Assembly: GCA_963739985.1 (NCBI GenBank)
Contig: CAVUCE010000006.1
Coordinates: forward strand, 372,001-436,000
DNA: 64,000 bases
Direction of reading: 5' to 3'
DNA from: CAVUCE01 sp963739985
GTDB lineage: Bacteria; Bacteroidota; Ignavibacteria; Ignavibacteriales; Ignavibacteriaceae
Positions 17,849 to 26,813 of this stretch are shown here, piece after piece. Both the position numbers and the translations under genes were made by a program. Under the pieces are notes generated by a model. That model searched no databases. It saw nothing but the letters and a program-made list of their open reading frames with translations, and was not told the DNA's origin. The first letter of the stretch is position 1. The number at the start of each line of letters is the position of its first letter.

Positions 17849-18559
17849 ATGAGATTTTCTTTAAATGTAGATCATATTGCTACCTTAAGAAACGCCAGGG
17901 GAGAAGATCAACCCGATCCTGTAACCGCGTCTCTGCTTGCAGAGGAATATGGTGTGGACGGAATTGTTGTTCATTTAAGAGAAGATAGAAGACATGTAAA
18001 TGAAAGAGATGTTAGGCTTTTACGAGAACTGATCAAAACAAAGCTGGATCTCGAAATGGCGGCGACTAAAGAAATAATAAAAATTGCCTGCGATGTCGGT
18101 CCGGAGCTTGCTACCATTGTACCTGAAAAAAGACAAGAGTTAACAACCGAAGGCGGAATAAATGTTATTGATAATATTAGTCATCTAAAAGATACAATTT
18201 CAGAATTGCATGATTCGGAAATTGAAGTCTCCTTATTTATTGAGCCGAGCATTGATCAAATAGATGCCGCCGCGGAGATTGAAGCTGATTTTATTGAAAT
18301 TCATACCGGTGTTTTTGCTAATGCAATTATTGAAGCGGATCAATTTGATGAGCTTGAAAAAATTAGGTTAGCAGTAAAACACGCAAAGAAACTGGGACTT
18401 GGTGTCAATGCAGGTCACGGATTAAATTATCAGAATATAAAAATATTCCGCGAAATCCCGGACATTGATGAAGTAAGTATCGGTCAGGCAGTTATTGCAA
18501 AAGCAATTTTTGTAGGACTAAAGGAAGCCGTTCAAGAAATGATGAGGTTAATAGGATAA
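17849..18559 (+). CDS. pdxJ: Pyridoxine 5'-phosphate synthase
   Basis: Joins 1-deoxyxylulose-5-phosphate and 3-amino-2-oxopropyl phosphate to form pyridoxine 5'-phosphate in the DXP-dependent vitamin B6 pathway. It has 236 residues with 'NVDHIATLRNARG' at the start, 'ATIVPEKRQELTTEGG' and 'GLGVNAGHGLNYQN', all diagnostic of PdxJ. An AAAGGA ribosome site precedes the ATG. The dxs gene that makes its substrate is at the far end of this window. Confidence 0.97.
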   Translation: MRFSLNVDHIATLRNARGEDQPDPVTASLLAEEYGVDGIVVHLREDRRHVNERDVRLLRELIKTKLDLEMAATKEIIKIACDVGPELATIVPEKRQELTTEGGINVIDNISHLKDTISELHDSEIEVSLFIEPSIDQIDAAAEIEADFIEIHTGVFANAIIEADQFDELEKIRLAVKHAKKLGLGVNAGHGLNYQNIKIFREIPDIDEVSIGQAVIAKAIFVGLKEAVQEMMRLIG

Positions 18560-18578
18560 ATAATTAAGAAAGCTTTTA

Positions 18579-20186
18579 ATGATTGGTATAGGCAAAATAA
18601 AAGTATCTATTAAAATATGGATAGTTCTATTCATTACTAATATGTTTTTATCACCAATTAATTTTGCACAGTTTAAAAACATAAAAGTTAACTCGGATAA
18701 TATTTATTCTCCTGAAGAAGTATCAATTTCTATTAACCCGAGAGATACAAATTATGTGGCCGCGGGCGCTAATCTTAAAGCATTCTTTTATTCTTCAAAC
18801 GGTGGAACTTCATGGAATTCAGCAAGCATGGAATCTAATTTGGGAGTTTACGGTGATCCGTGTTTAATATATGATGGAAATGGAAATCTGTATTATGCTC
18901 ATCTTTCTAATCCCGGCAACTCAATTGATTGGCTGGATAGAATAGTTGTTCAAAAATCAACCGACAATGGATTAACCTGGAATAGCGGTTCCGGTGCGGG
19001 ATTAAATCCGCCAAAGGATCAAGATAAAGAATGGCTTGCCGCTGATTTTAATAGCCCGAAATTTAAAAACAATTTGTATGTGTGCTGGACTCAATTTGAT
19101 AAATACGGAAGCACGCAAATTGGCGATAGTTCCCGCATTATGTTTTCTCGCTCTACTGATTTTGGAGATAGTTGGTCTACTTCAAAAGTTATAAGCGATG
19201 AAAGCGGCAATTGTCTTGACAGTGATTCAACTGTTGAAGGTGCTGTTCCTTGTGTTGGTCCTAATGGCGAAATATTTGTAAGCTGGTCAGGACCAAAAGG
19301 AATTATGTTTGACAAATCAACTGACGGTGGAAATACCTTTGGAAAAGATGTTTTTGTTGCAGATCAGCCCGGCGGCTGGGATTTTAATGTTTCCGGAATT
19401 TATAGAGCAAATGGTTTACCAATTACTGCTTGCGATACTAGCAATTCTGCTTATCGAGGAGCAATATATGTTTGCTGGAGTGATCAAAGAAACGGATCGG
19501 ATAATACCGATATTTTTATTTCCAAATCAACAGATTACGGCAGCACATGGAGTGAAGCGAAAAAAGTAAATACGGACATTACTGAAAGACAGCAATTTTT
19601 CCCCTGGTTATCGATCGATCAAACAACCGGTAACATTTATGTGGTTTTTTATGATAGAAGAAATACAATTGGGGCGGCAACTGATGTTTACTTAGCGAAA
19701 TCCAGCGATGGCGCAAACTCATTTCAGAATTATAAAGTTAGTTCATCTTCGTTTAATCCGGTTTCAAATGTTTTCTTTGGCGATTATATAAACGTTTCCG
19801 CCTATGCCGGAAAAATTGTTCCGATATGGATGAGATTAGATAGTACTCAGCTTAGTGTTTGGTCAACCAACATCTACGATAATAATTTAATCCTTTCCAC
19901 CGGAGAAATTGTTAAATCTCCGAATAATTATATCTTGTTTCAGAATTATCCCAATCCTTTTAATCCATCAACAACTATTAGTTATGAATTACCGGAAACC
20001 GAACATGTAGTTATAAAAATTTATAATGTTCTTGGAAAAGAAATAAGTACGTTAGTCAATTCTGTTAAAGATTCCGGAATTCACGAAGTCAATTTTGATG
20101 CTTCTAATTTAAGCAGCGGGATGTATTTCTATAGAATTGAGGCGGATCATTTTGTCGACCAGAGAAAAATGATTTTACTTAAATAG
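18579..20186 (+). CDS. Sialidase/BNR-repeat-like secreted protein with T9SS sorting domain
   Basis: A 535-residue exported protein: signal peptide about 1-30 (hydrophobic core 'IWIVLFITNMF', ending 'INFAQ'), then a six-bladed beta-propeller-like part with repeated Asp-box/BNR motifs ('SSNGGTSWNSA', 'STDNGLTWNSG', 'STDFGDSWS', 'STDGGNTFG', 'STDYGSTWSEA', 'SSDGANSF'). The last ~85 residues are a T9SS type A domain beginning 'QNYPNPFNPSTTISYELPE'. The fold is shared by sialidases, photosystem assembly factors and binding proteins; no sialidase arginine triad can be confirmed by eye, so a binding role is equally possible. It follows pdxJ by 19 bases. Confidence 0.85.
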   Translation: MIGIGKIKVSIKIWIVLFITNMFLSPINFAQFKNIKVNSDNIYSPEEVSISINPRDTNYVAAGANLKAFFYSSNGGTSWNSASMESNLGVYGDPCLIYDGNGNLYYAHLSNPGNSIDWLDRIVVQKSTDNGLTWNSGSGAGLNPPKDQDKEWLAADFNSPKFKNNLYVCWTQFDKYGSTQIGDSSRIMFSRSTDFGDSWSTSKVISDESGNCLDSDSTVEGAVPCVGPNGEIFVSWSGPKGIMFDKSTDGGNTFGKDVFVADQPGGWDFNVSGIYRANGLPITACDTSNSAYRGAIYVCWSDQRNGSDNTDIFISKSTDYGSTWSEAKKVNTDITERQQFFPWLSIDQTTGNIYVVFYDRRNTIGAATDVYLAKSSDGANSFQNYKVSSSSFNPVSNVFFGDYINVSAYAGKIVPIWMRLDSTQLSVWSTNIYDNNLILSTGEIVKSPNNYILFQNYPNPFNPSTTISYELPETEHVVIKIYNVLGKEISTLVNSVKDSGIHEVNFDASNLSSGMYFYRIEADHFVDQRKMILLK

Positions 20187-20200
20187 CATATCTTTTCAAG

Positions 20201-20275
20201 AATTACTAAAACGGTTGAAAATATAAAATTCTACCAAAACGGTAGAAATATAATTATTCTACTAAAATAGTTGAA
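20201..20275 (+). promoter_or_regulatory. Three near-palindromic 19-bp boxes at exact 28-bp spacing upstream of satD
   Basis: Boxes lie at 20201-20219, 20229-20247 and 20257-20275. The middle one is TTCTACC-AAAAC-GGTAGAA, with perfect 7-bp arms. Box 3 is TTCTACT-AAAAT-AGTTGAA and box 1 AATTACT-AAAAC-GGTTGAA. The start-to-start distance is 28 bp both times, with 9-bp AT-rich spacers. A TATAAT hexamer lies at 20249-20254, in the spacer between boxes 2 and 3. This is what a multi-site operator looks like. It sits 47 bases before satD, whose product has a C-terminal helix-turn-helix. Confidence 0.6.
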
Positions 20276-20290
20276 TCTCTCGATTGAGAT
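20275..20290 (+). promoter_or_regulatory. Small hairpin between the box array and satD
   Basis: ATCTC (20275-20279) and GAGAT (20286-20290) flank a 6-base loop immediately after box 3. It is weak (5 bp) and could be chance, but it would lie in the satD leader. Confidence 0.25.
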
Positions 20291-20321
20291 GATTATTTTT
20301 CTAAAAAACATTTAGAATGAA

Positions 20322-20942
20322 ATGAAAAGAATAGCAATAATCGGAGATATTGTAGAATCGAGAAAAGTAAAAAATCGTGCGGTTTTACAAAAAGACCTAC
20401 AAAAAATCTTTAGGCAAATTAATAAAAGCTCAAAAACACTAGTTTCTCCATATACTATTACTCTTGGTGATGAATTCCAGGCTTTATATAATTCTGCTAA
20501 TGAAATATTTAGAGATATATTAAAGGTTATTGGAAATCTTTATCCAGTTAAAATAAAATTCTCAATTGGAATAGGAGAGATAACTACTTCTATAAATAAG
20601 CAGCAGGCAATTGGAATGGATGGCCCTGCGTTCCATAATGCAAGAGCAGGATTAAATGAACTGAAAAAGCTTCATTATTATTTTAACATTAAATCTGTGG
20701 ATGAAATTAGGTTAATCCGAAATAGTTTGTTTTTGGTTTCACATTTAATGGGAAATTGGAAAGCATCGCGTTACGAAATAACAAATCTATATCTTGATGG
20801 ATATAATGTTAAGAAGATAGCAAAAAAAACTAAGTTAACTGATAAGGCCATATACAAAAATCTTGATGCCGGTGAAATTGATTTAATCAAAAATATCTTT
20901 GAAGATATTGCCATAGAAATAAACGATAAAATAAAAAACTAA
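20322..20942 (+). CDS. SatD family protein with C-terminal helix-turn-helix
   Basis: A 206-residue cytoplasmic protein. The N-terminal part ('AIIGDIVESRKVKNR', 'TITLGDEFQALY', 'IKFSIGIGEITT', 'AIGMDGPAFHNARAGL', about 1-130) is characteristic of the SatD family, named from the Streptococcus mutans sat operon and of unknown biochemistry. The C-terminal 60 residues contain a helix-turn-helix ('NVKKIAKKTKLTDKAIYKNL', about 165-184). It is the first gene after the 28-bp-spaced palindromes, so self-regulation is plausible but untested. The stop and the next start share one base (TAATG), so it forms an operon with the DUF3307 protein. Confidence 0.85.
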   Translation: MKRIAIIGDIVESRKVKNRAVLQKDLQKIFRQINKSSKTLVSPYTITLGDEFQALYNSANEIFRDILKVIGNLYPVKIKFSIGIGEITTSINKQQAIGMDGPAFHNARAGLNELKKLHYYFNIKSVDEIRLIRNSLFLVSHLMGNWKASRYEITNLYLDGYNVKKIAKKTKLTDKAIYKNLDAGEIDLIKNIFEDIAIEINDKIKN

Positions 20943-21673
20943 TGGAATTCTATTTCTTAGTAAATATTGTTTTGATCTCACGACTATTTTTTGGTTTTAA
21001 TGTTGAACCCTTAAATTTAAAACAAGTTATTGCTGTAATAATTTTTCAAGCTGTGTCTCTTCTTCTATTCAAATTCTGTATCTCGGTATTTATCCTATTA
21101 ACTGTTTTAGCAGTATTGAACATTTTGATGTTTGTGTCGGAAAAGAAATGGAAAAATTCAATTCCAATAAGACTTCTATTTTTAGCAATTTTTGTAATTA
21201 TAATTAGCATTTTTACATCAACAGAAATTTCAACCAGTTTTAATTATCCCCTGATCGATAATTTATTAAATGCCGGTAAATACTTCTTTATTTTTAGTGG
21301 TTTGAAAGAGATTAATGGATTAACATTCAACATCCATTTAATGGGAATATTATTGTTACTTAATGAAGCTAATTTAGCAATCAGATATTTCTTTGAAGTG
21401 TTTAAGCTTGTTCCCAAACAAGACCAGGGCGATGAGGTTGATGTTAAAGAATATAACGCCGGAAGAATCATTGGAATGTTGGAAAGAATTATTATCTATA
21501 TCTTTGTCCTTGCCGGCCAATACGCAGCAATTGGATTTATTATAGCAGCAAAAAGTTTCACAAGATTTGAACAACTTAAACAGAGAAGTTTTGCGGAATA
21601 TGTATTAATCGGTACTTTCCTTTCCTCAGTATTTGCAATTTTGATATCACTTCTCATTATTAATATTACATAG
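20942..21673 (+). CDS. DUF3307-like multi-pass membrane protein
   Basis: A 243-residue membrane protein with about five to seven hydrophobic segments. The C-terminal signature 'GRIIGMLERIIIYIFVLAGQ' followed by 'GFIIAAKSFTRFEQLKQ' and 'AEYVLIGTFLSS' matches the membrane proteins usually encoded right after satD (DUF3307 group). The N-terminal part is divergent. It starts at ATG 20942, overlapping the satD stop by one base, so the two proteins probably act together. Molecular function is unknown. Confidence 0.75.
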   Translation: MEFYFLVNIVLISRLFFGFNVEPLNLKQVIAVIIFQAVSLLLFKFCISVFILLTVLAVLNILMFVSEKKWKNSIPIRLLFLAIFVIIISIFTSTEISTSFNYPLIDNLLNAGKYFFIFSGLKEINGLTFNIHLMGILLLLNEANLAIRYFFEVFKLVPKQDQGDEVDVKEYNAGRIIGMLERIIIYIFVLAGQYAAIGFIIAAKSFTRFEQLKQRSFAEYVLIGTFLSSVFAILISLLIINIT

Positions 21674-21689
21674 ACACAAGAGCAGCTAT

Positions 21690-22484
21690 TTGCATAATCA
21701 ACAAATGAACTTGAAACATAAGCTTGATTACCATTATAAAGCTTTTGATAAATCACAAATTTCACCTGATCCACTGCAGTTTCTTCATCAATTTTCTAGT
21801 GAAAAAGATATTGAGGTTATCGGTTTTATTGCTTCTATTTTTGCTTATGGAAATGTTACCCAAATCATTAACACGTTAAATAAAATTGTTACTTTCACTG
21901 AAGATAATCCGTATAAGTTTGTTGTAAATTTTAAAAGCAAAAATTATCATAAAAAATTAACCGGATTGAAGCATCGTTTTTATACTGAAAATGATATAAA
22001 AACTTTTTTCTATGTTTTAAATGATGTTTATAAAAATTATGATTCCCTAAAGAATTTATTTCTTAAAAATTATGATGGTTCCGAAGGAAATATTAAAAAT
22101 GCTTTGGGAAAATATTCACAGCATTTGATTGAAAAGTCGGAACAATATAATGATGGAAAAATTACTCGCGGTGTGAGATTTATGTTTCCTTTGCCGGAAG
22201 TTGGAAGTGCGTGTAAAAGGATGAATCTTTTCCTAAGATGGATGGTAAGACACGACGAACTTGATTTCGGTTTATGGAAAGAAGTAGAAACGAGTAAATT
22301 AATAATTCCGGTTGATACGCATATAGCAAGAATTTGCAAATTATTAAAGCTTACTGACCTTAAAAATGTAAACTGGAAAATGGCTGAACAGATAACTGCT
22401 AACTTAAAAAAGTTTGATCCTAATGATCCGGTAAAATATGATTTTGCTATTTGTCATATTGGAATGAGAAAATTAGATTTTTGA
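21690..22484 (+). CDS. TIGR02757 (DUF2400) family protein
   Basis: A 264-residue soluble protein of the TIGR02757 family, common in Bacteroidota and of unknown function. Typical segments are 'FIASIFAYGNVTQII', 'RFYTENDIKTFFYVL', 'RWMVRHDELDFGLWKEV', 'LIIPVDTHIARICK' and the end 'PVKYDFAICHIGMRKLDF'. The latter part has an HhH-GPD (DNA glycosylase-like) flavour, which is inference. The longest frame starts TTG at 21690, but ATG at 21705 (MNLKHKLDYHYKAFD) is the more likely start. It follows the DUF3307 gene by 16-31 bases. Confidence 0.85.
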   Translation: MHNQQMNLKHKLDYHYKAFDKSQISPDPLQFLHQFSSEKDIEVIGFIASIFAYGNVTQIINTLNKIVTFTEDNPYKFVVNFKSKNYHKKLTGLKHRFYTENDIKTFFYVLNDVYKNYDSLKNLFLKNYDGSEGNIKNALGKYSQHLIEKSEQYNDGKITRGVRFMFPLPEVGSACKRMNLFLRWMVRHDELDFGLWKEVETSKLIIPVDTHIARICKLLKLTDLKNVNWKMAEQITANLKKFDPNDPVKYDFAICHIGMRKLDF

Positions 22485-22872
22485 TAATTCTAAACCGTAA
22501 AACATTTTATTAATTCATGTTACGCAAAAAGGTCATTCTGAATGAAATGAAGAATCTCAAAGTAGTGATTTTTGCAAATTTAAGAGATATTTCATCCGGC
22601 GACTGCTGGATTCAATATTACCAAAACATATATTTGCGTAACATGAGTTATTAATTTAAAAGAAGAAAATTACTAATTACAGTTTGCAGAAATATATTTA
22701 TTCATTATTTTGGCAACAATTATGGATGATTCTAATTACATAATTAGAATTATAGATAGATTTGCAAGAAAATTAATCCCTATATCATAATTTTTATTTC
22801 TCAAATTAAATACATTTAGATTTAATCCCATTTGAATTAACATATTTTTTTGAAACATAAAGGTAAATTATT
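22485..22872. other. Gene-free stretch before the OPT transporter
   Basis: A 388-base stretch with no credible coding frame. The first half holds the MITE-like inverted repeat described separately (22514-22647). The second half is very AT-rich, with no hairpin terminator visible after the TIGR02757 gene, and should contain the promoter of the OPT transporter. Nothing else is recognised. Confidence 0.6.
22514..22647. repeat. MITE-like inverted-repeat element
   Basis: The arms CATGTTACGCAAA (22516-22528) and TTTGCGTAACATG (22633-22645) are perfect 13-bp inverted repeats. Inside them, GGTCATTCTGAATGAAATGA (22531-22550) and its extension to GAATCTC resemble the reverse complement of 22584-22622, so almost the whole 130 bases form a long imperfect palindrome. 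It has no coding capacity. Such nested palindromes are typical of miniature inverted-repeat transposable elements or REP-like sequences. A related sequence occurs at 41708-41815. Confidence 0.65.
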
Positions 22873-24858
22873 ATGGCCGAACAATCGAACTCATCTTCCG
22901 GAATAAAAGTTAGTACCTTCAAACCTTATATTTCAGCTTCTACTAATTTACCTGAGATTACAATTAAGGCTGTAATTCTGGGTATAATCCTAGCTGTTGT
23001 ACTGGCTGGCGCTAATGCATATTTAGGACTTTTTGCCGGAATGACTGTTTCAGCTTCTATTCCTGCTGCTGTAATTTCAATGGGTGTACTTAAACTTTTT
23101 AAGAACTCAAATATTTTAGAAAATAATATTGTTCAGACTTGCGCATCAGCGGGAGAGTCTCTTGCCGCAGGTGTAATATTCACTTTACCTGCCATGATTT
23201 TGTTAGGCGTATGGTCACAATTTAATTTCCTTGATACGGTCCTTATTGCCGGCTTTGGCGGTGTTCTTGGTGTTTTGTTTACAGTTCCTTTGAGAAGAGC
23301 TTTAATTGTTGAAAATCCCTTACAGTTTCCTGAAGGAATTGCATGTGCCGAGGTTTTGGAAACCGGAGAGCGTGGGGGAGAAGGAGTTAAATTTGTTGTT
23401 TGGGCTGCAATTTTTTCTGCTTTTTTCAAATTTAGTCAAACCGGGTTGAGACTTATTGCGGAAACAACTGAAGGCGCAAAATATATTTTTAATAAAAAGC
23501 TTTTAGTTTATTTCGGAACAAATCTATCACCTGCACTAGTCGGTGTTGGTTATATTGTTGGACTCAATATCGCGATACTAGTTTTCGTCGGCGGTATAAT
23601 TAATTGGCTGGTTGCTATTCCTATAGTTATGTTAGTTCATGGCGGAGCGCCTGCAGGCATATCCGCGTCTGCATATGCAAATCAAGTTTGGTCTGAACAA
23701 ACAAGATATTTAGGTGTCGGTGCAATGGTTGTCGGCGGGCTTTGGGCATTAGTCAGGATGAGAGGCAGTGTTTTCTCCGGAGTTAAATCAGGGTTGGCAG
23801 CATACAAGGACATCAAAAATAATGGCGTGCAAAACAGACTTGAACACGATATGTCGATGCAGTGGGTTTTAGTAATTATTTTGTTTTCGATTATTCCTCT
23901 TTATTTCCTTTATCATTTTCTTGTTGGTTCAGTTAGTATGAGTTTAGCAATGGCTTTAATTATGGTTGTCGCCGGATTTTTATTCTCTGCTGTTTCCGGT
24001 TATATGACCGGATTAGTTGGTTCCTCAAACAATCCTATTTCAGGAGTCACAATTGCAACAATTCTTTTTGCCTCACTGATAATTTTATTCTTTTTTGGTA
24101 ATACACATTCTGCCTCAGCAGCGGCTGCAATTATGATCGGTGCCGTGGTAGCATGTTCGGCTGCAATTGCCGGCGATAACTTGCACGACCTTAAAACCGG
24201 ATATCTTGTCGGCGCAACTCCATGGAAACAGCAGGTAATGTTGATTATCGGAACGGTTGTTTCTGCGGTTGTTATGGCTCCGGTCTTAAATTTATTATTG
24301 CAGGCATATGGAATCGGGCCCGCTTCAGCAGCTCATCCTCAATCGCTAACAGCACCACAGGCTACTCTAATGGCGTCTGTTGCTAAGGGCGTTTTTCAAG
24401 GTGGCTTACCGTGGACTATGGTTGGCATCGGTATGGCTGTGGCTGCAATTATAATCGCTTACGATCTCTGGCTCGAGAAAAAAGGCTCGGATTTTAGGGC
24501 TCCAATTTTAGCAGTTGCTGTTGGTATTTATTTGCCTCTTGAATTAAGTGTCCCAATATTTTTAGGTGGAATTATTTCAGCATTAATTAAGAGAACTTTG
24601 AAAAAGAAAAATTTGGATCCGGATTCTGATGCTACAAAGGATATTGAACAGAGAGGAATGTTAATTTCTTCCGGTTTGATTACCGGTGAGGCGTTAGTAG
24701 GAATTTTAATGGCTATTCCGATTGTAATTTCTGGTAAATCGGATGTTGTTGCTATTTTTGGTGTACACGATTTTGAATTGCCCGGAATTATTTTAATCGG
24801 ATTGTTGATGTATGCGATTTACAAATTCAGCATACCTAAAAAACTAGATGGCAAGTAA
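22873..24858 (+). CDS. OPT family oligopeptide transporter
   Basis: A 661-residue inner-membrane protein with about 14-16 membrane segments. Family hallmarks are visible at the start ('ITIKAVILGIILAVVLAGANAYLGLFAGMTVSASIPAAVISM'; split: residues about 30-70), then 'NNIVQTCASAGESLAAGVIFTLPA', 'PLRRALIVENPLQFPEGIACAEV' and 'GGAPAGISASAYANQVW'. OPT proteins import small peptides or metal chelates with protons. It is a single-gene unit closed by a hairpin terminator. An ATG start follows an AAAGG site (AAAGGTAAATTATTATG). Confidence 0.93.
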   Translation: MAEQSNSSSGIKVSTFKPYISASTNLPEITIKAVILGIILAVVLAGANAYLGLFAGMTVSASIPAAVISMGVLKLFKNSNILENNIVQTCASAGESLAAGVIFTLPAMILLGVWSQFNFLDTVLIAGFGGVLGVLFTVPLRRALIVENPLQFPEGIACAEVLETGERGGEGVKFVVWAAIFSAFFKFSQTGLRLIAETTEGAKYIFNKKLLVYFGTNLSPALVGVGYIVGLNIAILVFVGGIINWLVAIPIVMLVHGGAPAGISASAYANQVWSEQTRYLGVGAMVVGGLWALVRMRGSVFSGVKSGLAAYKDIKNNGVQNRLEHDMSMQWVLVIILFSIIPLYFLYHFLVGSVSMSLAMALIMVVAGFLFSAVSGYMTGLVGSSNNPISGVTIATILFASLIILFFFGNTHSASAAAAIMIGAVVACSAAIAGDNLHDLKTGYLVGATPWKQQVMLIIGTVVSAVVMAPVLNLLLQAYGIGPASAAHPQSLTAPQATLMASVAKGVFQGGLPWTMVGIGMAVAAIIIAYDLWLEKKGSDFRAPILAVAVGIYLPLELSVPIFLGGIISALIKRTLKKKNLDPDSDATKDIEQRGMLISSGLITGEALVGILMAIPIVISGKSDVVAIFGVHDFELPGIILIGLLMYAIYKFSIPKKLDGK

Positions 24859-24873
24859 TATCCTTTCTTAATT

Positions 24874-24929
24874 TGATGAAGATATTTTAGGAGAATAAAA
24901 TTTTTCTTTTAGGGTATCTTCATCATTTT
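24874..24929 (+). terminator. Terminator of the OPT transporter gene
   Basis: TGATGAAGATA (24874-24884) pairs perfectly with TATCTTCATCA (24915-24925), 11 bp with a 30-nt AT-rich loop, followed by TTTT. It begins 15 bases past the stop codon. Confidence 0.65.
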
Positions 24930-25054
24930 AAATAATCCAAATAATCTTATATTTATTTTCTTTTACAAAGATTTAAGATATTATCCACGCCTTTTACATT
25001 ATCATTTTGTTTATATTATTACTAACTTAAAGTAGTTTATAGCTATGAGGATGT

Positions 25055-25822
25055 ATGTTCCCGAATAAAATAGCTTTAAAAGTGCTATGTATTTTCTTAT
25101 TAGTATATTTACCAAATATTAAAGCTCAAGCTTTCGGATTCGGGTGCTTGGGTTTTGTTGGAGGTTATGGTGGATACAGCTATCAAGATTATGATCCGCA
25201 AGGGTTAAATTCCTACGTAGTATCTTATAATGAGCTTCACAACGATTCCTTATCTAGTCCTTTAGGTAAGTTTGGTAAAGCAACAGGTTACCGTGTGGGT
25301 ATCAATTTTTTTAGAGCCAACATTGAAGGATTTATTTTAACCACAAAAGGATTCTACCAATCCTTAAGGGAAAAACAAGAATCATCAATCTATACTTCAG
25401 CGGGCGAGACCTCTACTGTTTATGATCTCGAAATTAAAAACTGGGGAGTCGGAATTGATTTAGGAACCACAATTACAAGCGCTTTAAGCTGGAAGGTAAT
25501 TGATGCAGCATTATTATATAATTTCGCTACTTTAACACGAACGGCAAATATGCCGGGAGCTAAATCTCAAGTAAAAGAATTTAATAATACTAAACCTACA
25601 TTTGGTTATTCAATTGGCACCGGTTTTATTTTGGCAGTTATTGATGATTATGTCAGTCTCGAAGGTGTTGCAGGTTATTCCGTCTTTAAAATTGATCAAA
25701 TGCAATTAAGCGACGGTACTTTATTGAAAACTTCCGAATCTTCTCAAGTTCCGATGCATAATTTCATAAACTCCGGGGGATTTAATGCCGTTATTCAGTT
25801 GAATATTGGCTTCCCGCTTTAA
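25055..25822 (+). CDS. Exported protein, probably an outer-membrane beta-barrel
   Basis: A 255-residue protein with a signal peptide (about 1-25, 'KVLCIFLLVYLPNIKAQA'). The rest is rich in alternating hydrophobic strands and Gly/Tyr turns ('FVGGYGGYSYQDYD', 'YRVGINFFRANIEGFILTTKGFYQSL', 'KPTFGYSIGTGFILAVIDDYVSLEGVAGYS') and ends with 'AVIQLNIGFPL', a strand-like C-terminus. This suggests a small outer-membrane barrel; no specific family is recognised. GAGG lies just four bases before the ATG. The aminopeptidase gene follows, with its ATG 20 bases past this stop. Confidence 0.6.
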   Translation: MFPNKIALKVLCIFLLVYLPNIKAQAFGFGCLGFVGGYGGYSYQDYDPQGLNSYVVSYNELHNDSLSSPLGKFGKATGYRVGINFFRANIEGFILTTKGFYQSLREKQESSIYTSAGETSTVYDLEIKNWGVGIDLGTTITSALSWKVIDAALLYNFATLTRTANMPGAKSQVKEFNNTKPTFGYSIGTGFILAVIDDYVSLEGVAGYSVFKIDQMQLSDGTLLKTSESSQVPMHNFINSGGFNAVIQLNIGFPL

Positions 25823-25841
25823 TAAAATCATAATAAAAAAA

Positions 25842-26813
25842 ATGAATCTTACAAAACTAGATAAAGCTTGCATAACTGCAATTAAAGATTGCATGGCTGT
25901 AAAGAAAAATGAAAAAATTTTAGTCATCACAGATGAGATAAAAAGAGAAATTGGTTACGCTATCTATAAAAATGGTATATCATTAGGATATTCATGCCTT
26001 TTTGTAGAGATGAAAGCGGGCAGCATTAATGGTGAAGAACCTCCGGTTGAAGTTGCTGACTTGATGCAAAGATTTGATGTAGTTTTCTGTCCGACTGCAA
26101 AATCATTAACTCACACAGATGCACGTAGAGCTGCCTCACAGAATGGTGTTAGGGTTGCTACCTTTCCTGGAATTACCAAGGAAGTAATGATTAGAGGACT
26201 TAATGCTAATTATAAAGAGATATCTAAACGATCAATAAGATTGAAGAAAGTTTTGGAGAAAGGTAAGCATATTAGAGTGACTTCGCCTGCCGGAACTGAT
26301 ATATCTTTTTCAATTGAAAATAGAAAAGCAATTGCCAGCAAAGGACTTTTTCATCAAAAAGGCGAGAGCGGAAATTTACCTACCGGCGAGACATTTTTAG
26401 CTCCTGTTGAAGGCACTGCCAATGGCATTTTTGTAGTTGATGGATCGATGGCGGGTCTTGGGCTTATCAAAAATGTTAAACTTAAAATTGAAGTTAAAAA
26501 TGGATTTGCCGAAAAAATTACAGGTGGTAAACTCGCTAATAAACTTAAAAGTCAACTTGATGGTGTTGGAAGACTCGCTAGAAATATTGCCGAATTTGGA
26601 ATAGGCACAAATGATAGCGCTAAACTTAGTGGAATTCTCTTAGAAGATGAAAAAGTTATGGGTACCGTTCATATAGCTTTGGGTAATAATATTTCGATGG
26701 GTGGAACTGTGAATGTTCCTATCCATTTGGATGGGGTTATTAAAAAACCAACTGTATATTTAGATAATAAAATTATAATGGATAATGGAATACTGGACCA
26801 CAAATTACTCTAA
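25842..26813 (+). CDS. M29-family aminopeptidase-like protein
   Basis: A 323-residue cytoplasmic enzyme of the thermophilic metallo-aminopeptidase (M29, AmpS/PepS) family, which removes N-terminal amino acids from peptides. The C-terminal catalytic half shows 'GNLPTGETFLAPVEGTANG', 'EFGIGTNDSAKLSGILLEDEK', 'GTVHIALGNN' and 'PIHLDGV', carrying the conserved Glu, His and Asp metal ligands. It is somewhat shorter than classical M29 enzymes (about 400 aa), lacking part of the N-terminal region. A longer frame reaches back to TTG 25806 and would overlap the preceding gene; ATG 25842 (MNLTKLDKACITA) is preferred. Confidence 0.85.
   Translation: MNLTKLDKACITAIKDCMAVKKNEKILVITDEIKREIGYAIYKNGISLGYSCLFVEMKAGSINGEEPPVEVADLMQRFDVVFCPTAKSLTHTDARRAASQNGVRVATFPGITKEVMIRGLNANYKEISKRSIRLKKVLEKGKHIRVTSPAGTDISFSIENRKAIASKGLFHQKGESGNLPTGETFLAPVEGTANGIFVVDGSMAGLGLIKNVKLKIEVKNGFAEKITGGKLANKLKSQLDGVGRLARNIAEFGIGTNDSAKLSGILLEDEKVMGTVHIALGNNISMGGTVNVPIHLDGVIKKPTVYLDNKIIMDNGILDHKLL

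Noticed and set aside
20201..20275. CRISPR-like array
   Set aside because: Only three units with 9-base, similar AT-rich spacers and no cas genes; the units are palindromes with operator-like spacing.
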